Shown here: one piece after another, positions 37,336 through 46,126 of the stretch | How positions within the stretch are numbered: the stretch's first letter is position 1 | How the letters are laid out: the number at the start of each line of letters is the position of its first letter | From: Acidobacteriota bacterium | GTDB lineage: Bacteria; Acidobacteriota; Terriglobia; Terriglobales; Acidobacteriaceae | Reading direction: 5' to 3' | DNA length: 64,000 bases | Assembly (NCBI GenBank): GCA_003225005.1 | Contig: QIAN01000108.1 | Span: 1 to 64,000 of the forward strand | Position numbers and translations under genes: made by a program | The notes under the pieces: generated by a model | What the model was told of the DNA's origin: nothing | The model's input: the letters and a program-made list of their open reading frames with translations, nothing else | The model's database searches: none

Positions 37336-38607
37336 TTATCGCGCCGTGCCAAGAAACACCGGCCGGATATGGCGAGCATAGAGATTGTAAGTAACATTCT
37401 TGGCGATCACTTCTTGGTTTGCCTCCAGCAGATCAAGATATCTACATCCCATTTGTGCGGCTATCTTGAAGCCGACATGGAGCAACTGGCGAAAGCTGCT
37501 GTTGTAAGAATCCGAGCTGGGGTCGTGCCGGAGTGCGGAAGTGAACTCCTCGGACGACCACCGCCGAGCTTCCGCCGGCGCGGGAAGCTTGTGCGTGTCG
37601 ATGTCAATGACTGAGGCGTACGGGTGACACAGTTCTTCGCGGTGTGCATAGGCCTCGGCGTAAATCTCCTTGGCGAGGGCGAGCCCCTCTCCCCCCGCTT
37701 CGGCAAGGCCTATGATCTCTTCGAGCCACGTGGTTCCGGCAGTTTTGAGGTGTACACCCGCATTGCACTTCTTCAAAGCGGAATGAATCGCTGGATAGAC
37801 GGAAAATTTGTCGCTGCCCGAGTGTATGCTGAGTTTCAGGTTGCCTGGCAATCCGTATTGCCGGACGGCATGAGCGATCGCTGCTAGATCGAACTCCATT
37901 TCACGCGCAAACTGCGAGACGTCCCCAGCGTAGTCCACGCCCTTGTTGAAACGTCCACTGAACTTAGGCGCTATGGTTTGCAACGGAATGCCCTCGTCTG
38001 CGGCGGCAGCCAAAATGATGAGAAGTTCCAGCGGCGTCTGGGCAATGTCCGTTTCATCCATGGAGACTTCGGAAATGAAGTTGTCTTTCCCCTTTGCCGA
38101 TTCAATCCTACGGTATACTGCGCCGGCCTGCTCCACGGCAGAAAGAAACTTGCTCGCGACCTGCAAAAGGAACGCGGGCGTGATCTCGAAGCTTTCTTCG
38201 ACGCCCTCGATCTTGATTTCACCGACAAGCTCGCTGTGGCGGCGCACGAAGGTATCAATCGACGACGGGTCCGTTTTTCTTCCTATGAAATCCGACACGT
38301 CTATGGTGTAGAAGTCGGAGGAGGCGAGGAAGCGTCCGACGGTTTGGAGATTGATATGGTCAGCGTCGCAGTAGTAAGGCTTGGTCCAGTGGAGAGCCTT
38401 CACTGCGGCATCGGCTGCAGCACGTGTCGAAGATGGTTCGGAGCCGATAAGGTTGTGCTCCCGGTTCGATTTATTCCACACGGGAACAACTTCAACTCCG
38501 GCGCGTGAAGCACGAACGCAAGCCTCAAGTTGCGCTTTCGCCTGATGTGCGAAACGATCACCGACTCCGACCGAAAATTTATCAAGTCTAACTCCACCGC
38601 TGGTCAC
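37336..38607 (-). CDS. uxaE: Tagaturonate epimerase UxaE
   Basis: 423 residues. The N-terminal DKFSVGVGDRFAHQAKAQL and VPVWNKSNREHNLIGSEP blocks, and later KFSVYPAIHSALKKC, are characteristic of UxaE, which interconverts D-tagaturonate and D-fructuronate in the cytoplasm and replaces the reductase/dehydratase branch for galacturonate. The start is a GTG at 38607 with GAGGG just upstream, 12 bases after the end of the broken LarA-family gene. It is in the same operon as uxaC and exuT, which supports the assignment. Confidence 0.9.
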   Translation of the reverse strand: MTSGGVRLDKFSVGVGDRFAHQAKAQLEACVRASRAGVEVVPVWNKSNREHNLIGSEPSSTRAAADAAVKALHWTKPYYCDADHINLQTVGRFLASSDFYTIDVSDFIGRKTDPSSIDTFVRRHSELVGEIKIEGVEESFEITPAFLLQVASKFLSAVEQAGAVYRRIESAKGKDNFISEVSMDETDIAQTPLELLIILAAAADEGIPLQTIAPKFSGRFNKGVDYAGDVSQFAREMEFDLAAIAHAVRQYGLPGNLKLSIHSGSDKFSVYPAIHSALKKCNAGVHLKTAGTTWLEEIIGLAEAGGEGLALAKEIYAEAYAHREELCHPYASVIDIDTHKLPAPAEARRWSSEEFTSALRHDPSSDSYNSSFRQLLHVGFKIAAQMGCRYLDLLEANQEVIAKNVTYNLYARHIRPVFLGTAR

Positions 38608-38618
38608 ATTCCCTCGAT

Positions 38619-39003
38619 TCAGAATCTGCCTCGATAAGCCCGGAGGCCGAGACCGGGATTCGCGATGAAAAGCATTTTCTCACCATCGACCGTATTGTAG
38701 CCATGCTGGAGTATTGCCGGATCATAGCGTGAGAACATCGCCTTAAGCGAAGCCAACGCCTTCCACTTCTTCACGAGTCAGACGACCTGGGCACCAGGAT
38801 ACGGCTTCGAGTCGGTTGCCGTAATAGTCATATGCGTAACGGGTCAACTCGCCTGTGCGGGAGTCTCTGCGTGTTAGATCGGGCGGGACGGCGAGCGCAT
38901 GGCGGCGCTCTCCGAGTTCGGCCAGCGCTTCGAAGAGCAGGCTCTGCAACTCCGTAGAGGAGATTTCCAGGTCGGGACTGCCCTTCGCAACAGGGAGACT
39001 CAT
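38619..39003 (-). pseudogene. LarA/DUF2088-family gene with internal deletion
   Basis: The first 75 codons match the N-terminus of the nickel-dependent lactate-racemase-like family (LLFEALAELGERRHALAVPP, RYAYDYYGNRL). The frame then stops, and in the +1 frame the family C-terminus follows (AMFSRYDPAILQHGYNT, FIANPGLGLRAYRGRF, stop at 38619-38621). About 300 residues between the two ends are missing, and the active-site region is gone. Related genes often accompany uronate and sugar-acid operons. Its ATG overlaps the exuT stop. Confidence 0.8.
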
Positions 39004-40310
39004 GTGGTGAAATCCACTTTCTTCAGACCAGGAGCCAGGATGTGAAGGATAGCCATCGATATCAAATAGGCGCTGGCGGAGATGCCAAAAAGCGACACAT
39101 AGCTGTGGGTCAATTGCAAAATCTTTCCCGCGCTTACCGAGAAAAGCACGCCGCCGACGGCACCCGCCATTCCGCCAATGCCAACCACTGTGCCAACAGC
39201 ACTGCGTGGGAACATGTCAGAAGCGATAGTGAAGAGATTCGCCGACCACCCTTGGTGTGCGGCCGCCGCAAGGCTAAGCAATGCGATGGCGGCCCACTCG
39301 GAATTCAAACTGCCCGCCGTAAAAATGGGAAGTACCAGGCCCGCACAGATGAGCATGGCGGACATGCGCGCGTTGGCTGCATCCAGAAGCAGGCTTCGAA
39401 ACAGCGCAGGAAGCCATCCTCCAGCGATGCTGCCGATCGCCGAGACGTTGTAGACGATGATCAGCGGCAAGCCGAGATGCGAAAGGCCAAGGTGAAAGCG
39501 GGAGTCGAAAAAGGACGGCAACCAGAAGAGATAGAACCACCAGATCGGATCGGTGAGAAACTTCGCAATGGAGAATGCCCAAGTCTGCCGGTAAGTGAGG
39601 AGCTTCAACCAGCGAATGTGTGGTTCCATCTGTGTGCCCGCTTCGTGGTAGATATGGAGCAACTCGGGGCGCGTCAACCTGGAATGTTCCGAAGGCTTGC
39701 GATAGTTCTTGAGCCACCATGGGATCCACAGCCCGCCGAAGGCACCTGTGGTAAGGAATGCGGCACGCCAGCCGAAACGGAGAGTGATCCAGGGAACGAT
39801 GGCCGGGGCAATAATGGCACCAACGTTCGCGCCAGAGTTGAAAATGCCTGTGGCCAGCGAGCGCTCACTCTGTGGGAACCAATCCGCCACAGTCTTGATT
39901 GCTGCCGGGAAGTTGCCAGCCTCACCCAGGCCGAGAAAGAAGCGTGCTATGCCGAATCCAAGAGCGGAGCGGGCGAGGGCATGGGCCATCCCGGCTAGAC
40001 TCCATACGCCCATGAACAGTGAGTAGCCAACACGAGATCCCAACCGATCGACCAGACGGCCTGCGACAACCAGTCCGACTGCATAAGCCACCTGAAACGC
40101 GGCGACGATGTAGCCGTAGTGGACCTCAGTGAGGCCAATGCTGTTTTGGAGTGTCGGCTTGAGCAGGCCGATCACCTGCCGGTCCATGTAATTGATCGAG
40201 GTCGCCGCAAACAGCATGGCGCAGATGGTCCAACGAACTCGGCCTGGACCTCCCCCTAGGGAAATGCCTGCTTTCCGAGCCCGCTCTGTTTCCGCGTCGA
40301 CTTGATTCAT
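39000..40310 (-). CDS. exuT: MFS hexuronate transporter
   Basis: 436 residues from the ATG at 40310. Twelve hydrophobic segments, with SINYMDRQVIGLLKPTLQ in helix 1 and GLGEAGNFPAAIKTVADWF, are hallmarks of the anion:cation symporter family that includes ExuT (galacturonate and glucuronate uptake). It lies 16 bp downstream of uxaC and overlaps the next gene at ATGA. Inner-membrane uptake of hexuronates is well supported by context, although substrate choice within the family cannot be read from sequence alone. Confidence 0.88.
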   Translation of the reverse strand: MNQVDAETERARKAGISLGGGPGRVRWTICAMLFAATSINYMDRQVIGLLKPTLQNSIGLTEVHYGYIVAAFQVAYAVGLVVAGRLVDRLGSRVGYSLFMGVWSLAGMAHALARSALGFGIARFFLGLGEAGNFPAAIKTVADWFPQSERSLATGIFNSGANVGAIIAPAIVPWITLRFGWRAAFLTTGAFGGLWIPWWLKNYRKPSEHSRLTRPELLHIYHEAGTQMEPHIRWLKLLTYRQTWAFSIAKFLTDPIWWFYLFWLPSFFDSRFHLGLSHLGLPLIIVYNVSAIGSIAGGWLPALFRSLLLDAANARMSAMLICAGLVLPIFTAGSLNSEWAAIALLSLAAAAHQGWSANLFTIASDMFPRSAVGTVVGIGGMAGAVGGVLFSVSAGKILQLTHSYVSLFGISASAYLISMAILHILAPGLKKVDFTT

Positions 40311-40326
40311 AAGAGCGACCAGCCCC

Positions 40327-41721
40327 TCAAAACCTGTACGCACGACGCACGAGCTCGTACGCCAGGTCGCGCGCCACTACAAAGGCTTCGTCTTCGTCCA
40401 GCCGGTGCTCGGCGACAAGCTTTGCGAGATAAGCACAGTCCATCCGCCGCGCAACATCGTGCCGACCAGGGATAGAGAGAAATGCCCGGGTGTCGTCGTT
40501 AAAGCCTACGGTGTTGTAGAACCCGGCTGTTTCGATGACGTGCTCCCGGAATCGCATCATGCCCTCTGGACTGTCGTGGAACCACCAAGGGGGACCCAGC
40601 CGCAAACATGGGTAGTGTCCTGCTAACGGCGCGAGTTCCCGGCTGTATGTCGATTCATCTAAAGTGAAGAGAATGATGGTCAGATTGGGTTCGTTGCCGA
40701 AACGATCGAGCAGCGGCCGGAGGGCGTTAACGTAGTTCGTCGGAATAGGAATGTCCGCGCCGACGTCTCGCCCGTAACGCTCATAGAGTTGGCGGTTGTG
40801 GTTCCGCGCGCTGCCCGGGTGAATTTGCATCACTAGTCCGTCTTCGACGCTCATGCGTGCCATTTCTGTGAGCATCTGTGCGCGGAAAAGTTCCTGCTGT
40901 TGCGCATCGGCACGCCCGGCAAGCATCCGGCTGAAGAGATCCGACGCACCCTTTGGCGAGAGGTTTGCAGTGCGTGCGGTGGGGTGTCCGTGATCGGTCG
41001 CGGTGCATCCGAGGTCCTTGAATCGCGCCCGTGCCTTCTCGAGAGCCCGCACGTACCCTTTCCACCTGCCTGTGTCTTCGCCGGTCTGTTTTCCCAAGTT
41101 TTCTATGTTCTCGCGGAAGGCGGCGAAATCGGCATCGACAACCGAATCCGGCCGGAAGGTCGGGATGATGCGCGCCTTCCATTCGGAATCGCGGATCAGG
41201 CGGTGGTCATTCAGCGAGTCGATGGGTGAATCGGTTGTTGCCAAGACCTCAATGTTGAAGCGTTCGTAAAGAGCGCGGGGCAGGAACTCCGGTGTACGCA
41301 GCTTTTCCGAGATGGTATCGAAGATAACGTCGGCTGTTTCGGCCGAGAGACGCTCGTTTAGCCCGAATAGTTCCTGCAACGCAAAATCAAGCCATATTCG
41401 CGTGGGCGTGCCGCGAAACAGATAGTAGTGCTCAGCGAAGGTCCGCCACACCTTGCGCGGGTTCTTGATTTCAGGTGCGCCGATTTCCAGGTCTTCAAGC
41501 GAAAGGCCCTGACTGTAGAGCATGCGGTAGATGTAGTGATCAGGCTGAACGAAGAGCTTTGCCGGATTTGGGAAGGGCTGGTTCTGGGCAAACCATGCAG
41601 CCTGCGTGTGCCCGTGTGGACTGACAATAGGTAAACCGCGCACGCTCTTATAAATCCTCTTGGCGATGTCGCACGCAGATGGATCGGCGGGAAAGAGTCG
41701 GTTTTCATGGAGCAGGGGCAT
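40327..41721 (-). CDS. uxaC: Glucuronate/galacturonate isomerase
   Basis: 464 residues, the usual UxaC length. The N-terminal LPIVSPHGHTQAAWF (metal His pair), TTDSPIDSLNDH, and FNDDTRAFLSIPGRHDVARR near the end are diagnostic of this amidohydrolase-superfamily enzyme. It converts D-glucuronate to D-fructuronate and D-galacturonate to D-tagaturonate. It leads the minus-strand operon with exuT and uxaE, which continue the pathway; the 870 bp upstream hold its promoter and a decayed FAH-type gene. Confidence 0.95.
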   Translation of the reverse strand: MPLLHENRLFPADPSACDIAKRIYKSVRGLPIVSPHGHTQAAWFAQNQPFPNPAKLFVQPDHYIYRMLYSQGLSLEDLEIGAPEIKNPRKVWRTFAEHYYLFRGTPTRIWLDFALQELFGLNERLSAETADVIFDTISEKLRTPEFLPRALYERFNIEVLATTDSPIDSLNDHRLIRDSEWKARIIPTFRPDSVVDADFAAFRENIENLGKQTGEDTGRWKGYVRALEKARARFKDLGCTATDHGHPTARTANLSPKGASDLFSRMLAGRADAQQQELFRAQMLTEMARMSVEDGLVMQIHPGSARNHNRQLYERYGRDVGADIPIPTNYVNALRPLLDRFGNEPNLTIILFTLDESTYSRELAPLAGHYPCLRLGPPWWFHDSPEGMMRFREHVIETAGFYNTVGFNDDTRAFLSIPGRHDVARRMDCAYLAKLVAEHRLDEDEAFVVARDLAYELVRRAYRF

Positions 41722-41884
41722 TGTGTACTTCGTCTTCTTCCTAGTTCGATCTCAGTAGACTCCAAACTCGCATGCGGTAGAACCGCGAATCTGCCGAACC
41801 AGCAGCCTCCAGACTCGCAGACTGCTGGCCTTCTTAAGTCCCAGGTAGCAAAAGATTAACCGGTTTGTGGCTTGAGGCCCCCGC

Positions 41885-42320
41885 CGGATTCGGCCATGCT
41901 TCGGCGCTCCTGGGGTTGGTCGGCACAAGCCATAATGCGCTGCCGCCCCTCCCCGAGTCCGTCGATTCCAGACACCACCACATCGCCCGACTTCAGGTAT
42001 CGCGGTGGCTTGAACCCCAGCCCAACCCCCGACTAACTGATCAAGAACGGCACCCCGAAAATGAGGTCCGACGTGTTGGAGTCCTGCATCGTATGCCAGT
42101 TCACCTTGAGCCACAACCGTAGCTTGTGCGGATCCACCTCGTCCGCCGGTACCAATTCCGGGCCCAGCGGAGTGAAGGTGTCGCAACTTGCCCATCACCC
42201 ACTGCCCGCCTCGCTCGAATTGATAGGCACGCTCACTGTAATCGTTGTGAAGGCAATATCCGGCGACATGCTCCAACGCCTTCGATCTCCATTCCCTATC
42301 AGTGTTGGCGCCGAACCCGG
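41885..42320 (-). pseudogene. Fumarylacetoacetate-hydrolase-family remnant
   Basis: One frame reads LEHVAGYCLHNDYSERAYQF and then ERGGQWVMGK, the core FAH-fold segment. After an indel a second frame continues CDTFTPLGPELVPADEVDPH, IFGVPFLIS, stops, and resumes at GVGLGFKPPRYLKSGDVVV. The TGTPP-containing stretch and the N-terminal half are missing. Such enzymes handle 2-keto-3-deoxy sugar acids and aromatic products, which would fit the neighbouring uronate genes. Nothing recognisable lies in 42321-42591. Confidence 0.7.
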
Positions 42321-42591
42321 TACATCTGCTGGAGCCATGAAAAATCGCCAAGTAGTCCGACCACTATCGCTGGTCCGGATGTCGCTACCTCCTCTACTCT
42401 GGAACCACGTGCTGTCGTCACGGCCCCGCCATCGCCCTGCGCGAAGGCGCAGAGCGGATCATCGTGATGACAACCCCTGCAGCGCGTTGCAGGCTTCTTA
42501 GATGAGTGTGACCTTTCGAAGCGTGGAGAACTGCTCGATTGGTCGCTCATACTATTCTCGGAGTGAGCTATTCTGTACGCATGGCGTACTG

Positions 42592-43683
42592 TCAGGCAAC
42601 TTTCCCGCGCGCTGCTACCTTCCACTCGTCGACCACGTGCTCTCCTTCCACCACAAAGACGCGGTCATGCAGGTTAATGCAAGTGCATGCGTGATTCGGA
42701 ATGACCCTGAGCCGGTCGCCAATGTTAATCTTGGAGCCACTTGGAATGGTTAGGTGCCCGTGCTCTTCAGAGAGGTCTTCCAGTTTGAATTCCGGGTGTC
42801 CCAGCACGTAGCCATAACCCAGCCGGTCACCAGAGAGCAACGGATCTGCGGAAAGGGTCTTACTTCCTGAATCGATAATGGCACGTTGCGAAACACTTGT
42901 GCTGACGACTGTGACCAGCACGGCCAAAGCGCAGTTAGCAAACTCGGCCGATTCGGCATCCACGGTATTGCGGTCATTAAATACATACGTTCCGGGGCGG
43001 ATTTCCGTCAGCCCGTGGAAGCGATGGCTCGCAAAAGCCGCGGGCGTATTACCCCCGCTTACAACCGGATAGGGGATCGAAGCGGAACCGAGAAGCTCGA
43101 ACAATGCGTCCATGGTCTCATCTTCACGTTCTATGTCCTGCTCACGGATAGTTTGATTACCCATAATGTGCCCCGGATAAACCAGAATCCCGTCCCACCG
43201 CAGACCGGGAAGCGCAATTATCTTCTGAATTTCATCCATCGACGAAGCCGCTATGGGCCAGCCGCAGCGGCGGAATCCGGTGTCGAACTCCGCCCTAATT
43301 CCAATTTCTGTGCCTGCTGTCTTCGCGGCCTGTGAAATGCCGGCGGCTACCGCAAGCGAATCGACTGCCACCGTGACTCTCACGCGACTTGCAAGATCGA
43401 CCAGACGTGCCCACTTTTTCTCCCCCCACAATGGATAGACGATCAAGATGTCCTCAATGCCGGCATCTGCCATTACTTCCGCCTCGCCCAGCTTGGCTAC
43501 GGTTATGCCTGCTGCTCCCTGTTGCAGTTGCAGCCGTGCAATCTCAGGCATCTTGTGCGTCTTGATGTGGGGCCGCAGCGCGAGTCTATGATCGTTGCAG
43601 TACTGCGCCATTTTGCGTAGGTTGCGATCGAGCACGTTCACATCGATCAGAAGAGCAGGCGTGTCCAGGTCATGAATGTTCAT
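42592..43683 (-). CDS. D-threonine-aldolase/D-serine-dehydratase-like PLP enzyme
   Basis: 363 residues. The alanine-racemase-type barrel starts with DLDTPALLIDVNVLDRNL, with the PLP lysine in RPHIKTHK. The C-terminal domain (about 255-350) carries the metal-binding NHACTCINLHD typical of D-threonine aldolase and D-serine dehydratase (PF14031 type). It should cleave or dehydrate beta-hydroxy-D-amino acids in the cytoplasm. A decayed copy of such a gene lies beside the D-aminoacylase at 51792, which suggests a shared D-amino-acid pathway. Confidence 0.88.
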   Translation of the reverse strand: MNIHDLDTPALLIDVNVLDRNLRKMAQYCNDHRLALRPHIKTHKMPEIARLQLQQGAAGITVAKLGEAEVMADAGIEDILIVYPLWGEKKWARLVDLASRVRVTVAVDSLAVAAGISQAAKTAGTEIGIRAEFDTGFRRCGWPIAASSMDEIQKIIALPGLRWDGILVYPGHIMGNQTIREQDIEREDETMDALFELLGSASIPYPVVSGGNTPAAFASHRFHGLTEIRPGTYVFNDRNTVDAESAEFANCALAVLVTVVSTSVSQRAIIDSGSKTLSADPLLSGDRLGYGYVLGHPEFKLEDLSEEHGHLTIPSGSKINIGDRLRVIPNHACTCINLHDRVFVVEGEHVVDEWKVAARGKVA

Positions 43684-43864
43684 GAGGACCTCGACACTTT
43701 AGCGGAGTTTTGCGTTGCTCTGCTCCTGTAGCCATTTGCGTAGCACCCACTCAATTCTCTCGCGCGCATGGAAGTTAGTCGGTAAGATGGCGTCACGCAT
43801 TGAAAATGCGGTTCAACTGCTCCCCCAACGCGATGGGCCTCCCGCAGAGGCCAGAAGAACTCCT

Positions 43865-45874
43865 CTACTCGTATTTCTTGGTGTTTCCTTTTCGGGAAAC
43901 GGCTTCACCTCCGATTCGCTTCACTTCGGTCGGAAGGGCCATTAACGCAAGCCGGTCTAGGTCGAAGTACCTATAAAGATCAAGGCAGAAAAGTTCCGGT
44001 GCGGAACGGAAAGGCACCGAGTTTTTGAGTAGGTAATCCAGGCTCCCCATCGACTCACGACCTTCAATCCGCGCAAACGCAGTCGGTTCTAGCGCGGCAG
44101 ACGTCACAGCAATCACCTGGTTACGAATCCCCTCTGTTACAACATTAATACCCCTGCGGCCGTCGTTCGTCCGAAGCCAGGCGGCTACCGCCAACAGTTG
44201 CGCCGCTTCTAGGCCAAGTGGGCGATTTCCCGTCGTGGCCACCAGCATCTCCCAATCCGCGGGATTTTCTGGCGCAGTGGCTCCATTGAAAAGCAAATCG
44301 AGGGCGAGCACCTGTTCCCCGCGATTGACGTGTTCGGAAACCACTTCCGCTGCTGCTTTGTAGCCTTCATCCGCGAGCACGATGGTGACCGGCCCGTCTG
44401 ACGGGGCCGAAATGGCCTTGAGCCATATTCCTGTGGCGCTGAGCCCGTTCGAGAAATCAAAACGATAAGACAGGGTTTCCAATCCCAGACGCTTGCTGTT
44501 GTTTGTCCTCCAGGCATTCTCAACCGAGACCGGGGCATAACGAATCACATCCTTCAGGTGTTCTCGCTGAGACTTGATCCACAAAGCCCGCTCGCTGCCC
44601 GTTGGAATCGCCGTTTGGGCGATCTGACCGGCCAACTTTCTGGCAAGGCCCAAGATGGTCAAATTCTGCCGCGGCAAACCCACCGCGAGCTGCTGCGCCG
44701 GTCTGATCTCGTCATCGCTGGGTATCTCATTTGGCGTAATGGGCAAGTTAAAGTGTTTGGTGAAGAAACCATAAGCTTGTTCGCGGTTCTCAAGCTGGTA
44801 ATTATGAGTGCCAGGATCGCGATTCTCGTGCCACGCTAAACCGTCCTCTTTGCCAAACAAACGGAAGAAGGGCCGGACTTGATCATAAATGTAGGGCTTC
44901 ACCAGAGCAGCACGAAAGCAGCAATCATCCTCTGCGTTGTGAATGAGAAAGGTGGGACGGGGTGCGCGGATGGCCACAAAGAAAGGATAATCCTCATTTT
45001 GAGTGAGGTCCGTTGCGTTTTCCTCAATTTCGTCGGTATCAAGAGGGCGGGTGAGGTTGGACTCGAGCGCCCCAATACCCGCTACCTCCACGGCCACGGC
45101 GACACGCTCGTCGAGAGCACTCAGCAGCGTGGTTTGCCAGCCACCGCCCGACAAGCCAGTGACCCCAAGCCGGCGGGCATCGACCTGCGGCAGACTTGCT
45201 AGATAGTCAAGTCCCCGCCGCATGGAAAGATAGAAGAAGCCCAGCGCATTGGCGCCCACGAGATCGAGGTCAGCCGCATAGTCGTGGCCATTTTCCGGTT
45301 GCGCCAGTTCGCCAAATCCCGCCCAGGACAGGCTCAGCGCGAAAATCCCGCGCTTGGCAAAATTGATGCAACGTTTTTGCTCGTATTCCGCCGCATTCCC
45401 GGCAACCTCGTGGCCGATCACATTGAGAATGGCTGGTGCCTTCCCATTAATCTTTTGCGGTTCGTACAGGATTGCCGCAGAATCAAAACCTGGCACAATC
45501 TCATACCGGAACTTGCGCAACCGGTATCCCTTGTCACTCTCAATAACGTCGGTCTCCTGAAAGCGGGGGGTGGCGCCGATCCACTCACGAGGCCAGCCAT
45601 GAAAAGCCACATCTTCAAGGACATGATTGCGAATCCTTGCCTCTTCCGACCGCCACTTGTCCGAGCTGAGAGTAGTGGGTAGCCTGGGAATACGTTTCAC
45701 CAAATAACTTTGCAGCTGGAACGCAGTTACAGCACTGGGCTGGCTGCGCTGTTCGAGCACACTCTGCACGGAATGAGCTGTAGAATGAGCTGTAGTCTGG
45801 GAGCTGGCACTGACGAACATAGCAAGAGGCATTATGCAGCCCACAATGAACGGCGTCCTAGGCAACAAGCTCAC
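43865..45874 (-). CDS. Large secreted alpha/beta-hydrolase (copy 2)
   Basis: 669 residues from a GTG at 45874, decided by AAGGAG five bases upstream. It matches the 17910-19931 protein along its whole length: signal peptide, the shared HGWPREW segment, GLSGGGW (nucleophile Ser at about residue 245), HNAEDDCC, DPGTHNY, VLALDLLFNGA and a common RSAPELFCLDLY end. The two are clear paralogues on opposite strands about 26 kb apart. The substrate is probably an acylated polysaccharide or glycoside. No adjacent gene shares a tight operon with it. Confidence 0.82.
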   Translation of the reverse strand: MSLLPRTPFIVGCIMPLAMFVSASSQTTAHSTAHSVQSVLEQRSQPSAVTAFQLQSYLVKRIPRLPTTLSSDKWRSEEARIRNHVLEDVAFHGWPREWIGATPRFQETDVIESDKGYRLRKFRYEIVPGFDSAAILYEPQKINGKAPAILNVIGHEVAGNAAEYEQKRCINFAKRGIFALSLSWAGFGELAQPENGHDYAADLDLVGANALGFFYLSMRRGLDYLASLPQVDARRLGVTGLSGGGWQTTLLSALDERVAVAVEVAGIGALESNLTRPLDTDEIEENATDLTQNEDYPFFVAIRAPRPTFLIHNAEDDCCFRAALVKPYIYDQVRPFFRLFGKEDGLAWHENRDPGTHNYQLENREQAYGFFTKHFNLPITPNEIPSDDEIRPAQQLAVGLPRQNLTILGLARKLAGQIAQTAIPTGSERALWIKSQREHLKDVIRYAPVSVENAWRTNNSKRLGLETLSYRFDFSNGLSATGIWLKAISAPSDGPVTIVLADEGYKAAAEVVSEHVNRGEQVLALDLLFNGATAPENPADWEMLVATTGNRPLGLEAAQLLAVAAWLRTNDGRRGINVVTEGIRNQVIAVTSAALEPTAFARIEGRESMGSLDYLLKNSVPFRSAPELFCLDLYRYFDLDRLALMALPTEVKRIGGEAVSRKGNTKKYE

Positions 45875-46126
45875 GCAATCTCCTTATCTGAGGTGCTGTA
45901 GTGCTCGTCAGAAGCTGTAAGGCCACTTTGTGCACAAATGGGTGGGCTTACACTAGCCCTGAGTTCTGTGTTCCGGCGGCCCAGGGTGTACCGCAGGCGC
46001 TGCCCACTGCTCCATTGTCTTTGTCCTGTCCGTGTCTCCGCGGGAGAGCTGCGTGAGTGTGAAGAATGATGATGCAAGTGCCGATAAGAACAGTGATTCT
46101 GATGAATGGACCCGCTTCCAACTGGA
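45875..46126. other. 252-bp stretch between hydrolase and polygalacturonase
   Basis: It contains only short overlapping frames and no recognisable gene. It should include the promoter of the minus-strand hydrolase. Confidence 0.35.

Noticed and set aside
38743-39003. Treating the short LarA-like frame as an intact small gene
   Set aside because: The family C-terminus follows in the next frame, so this is a gene with an internal deletion.
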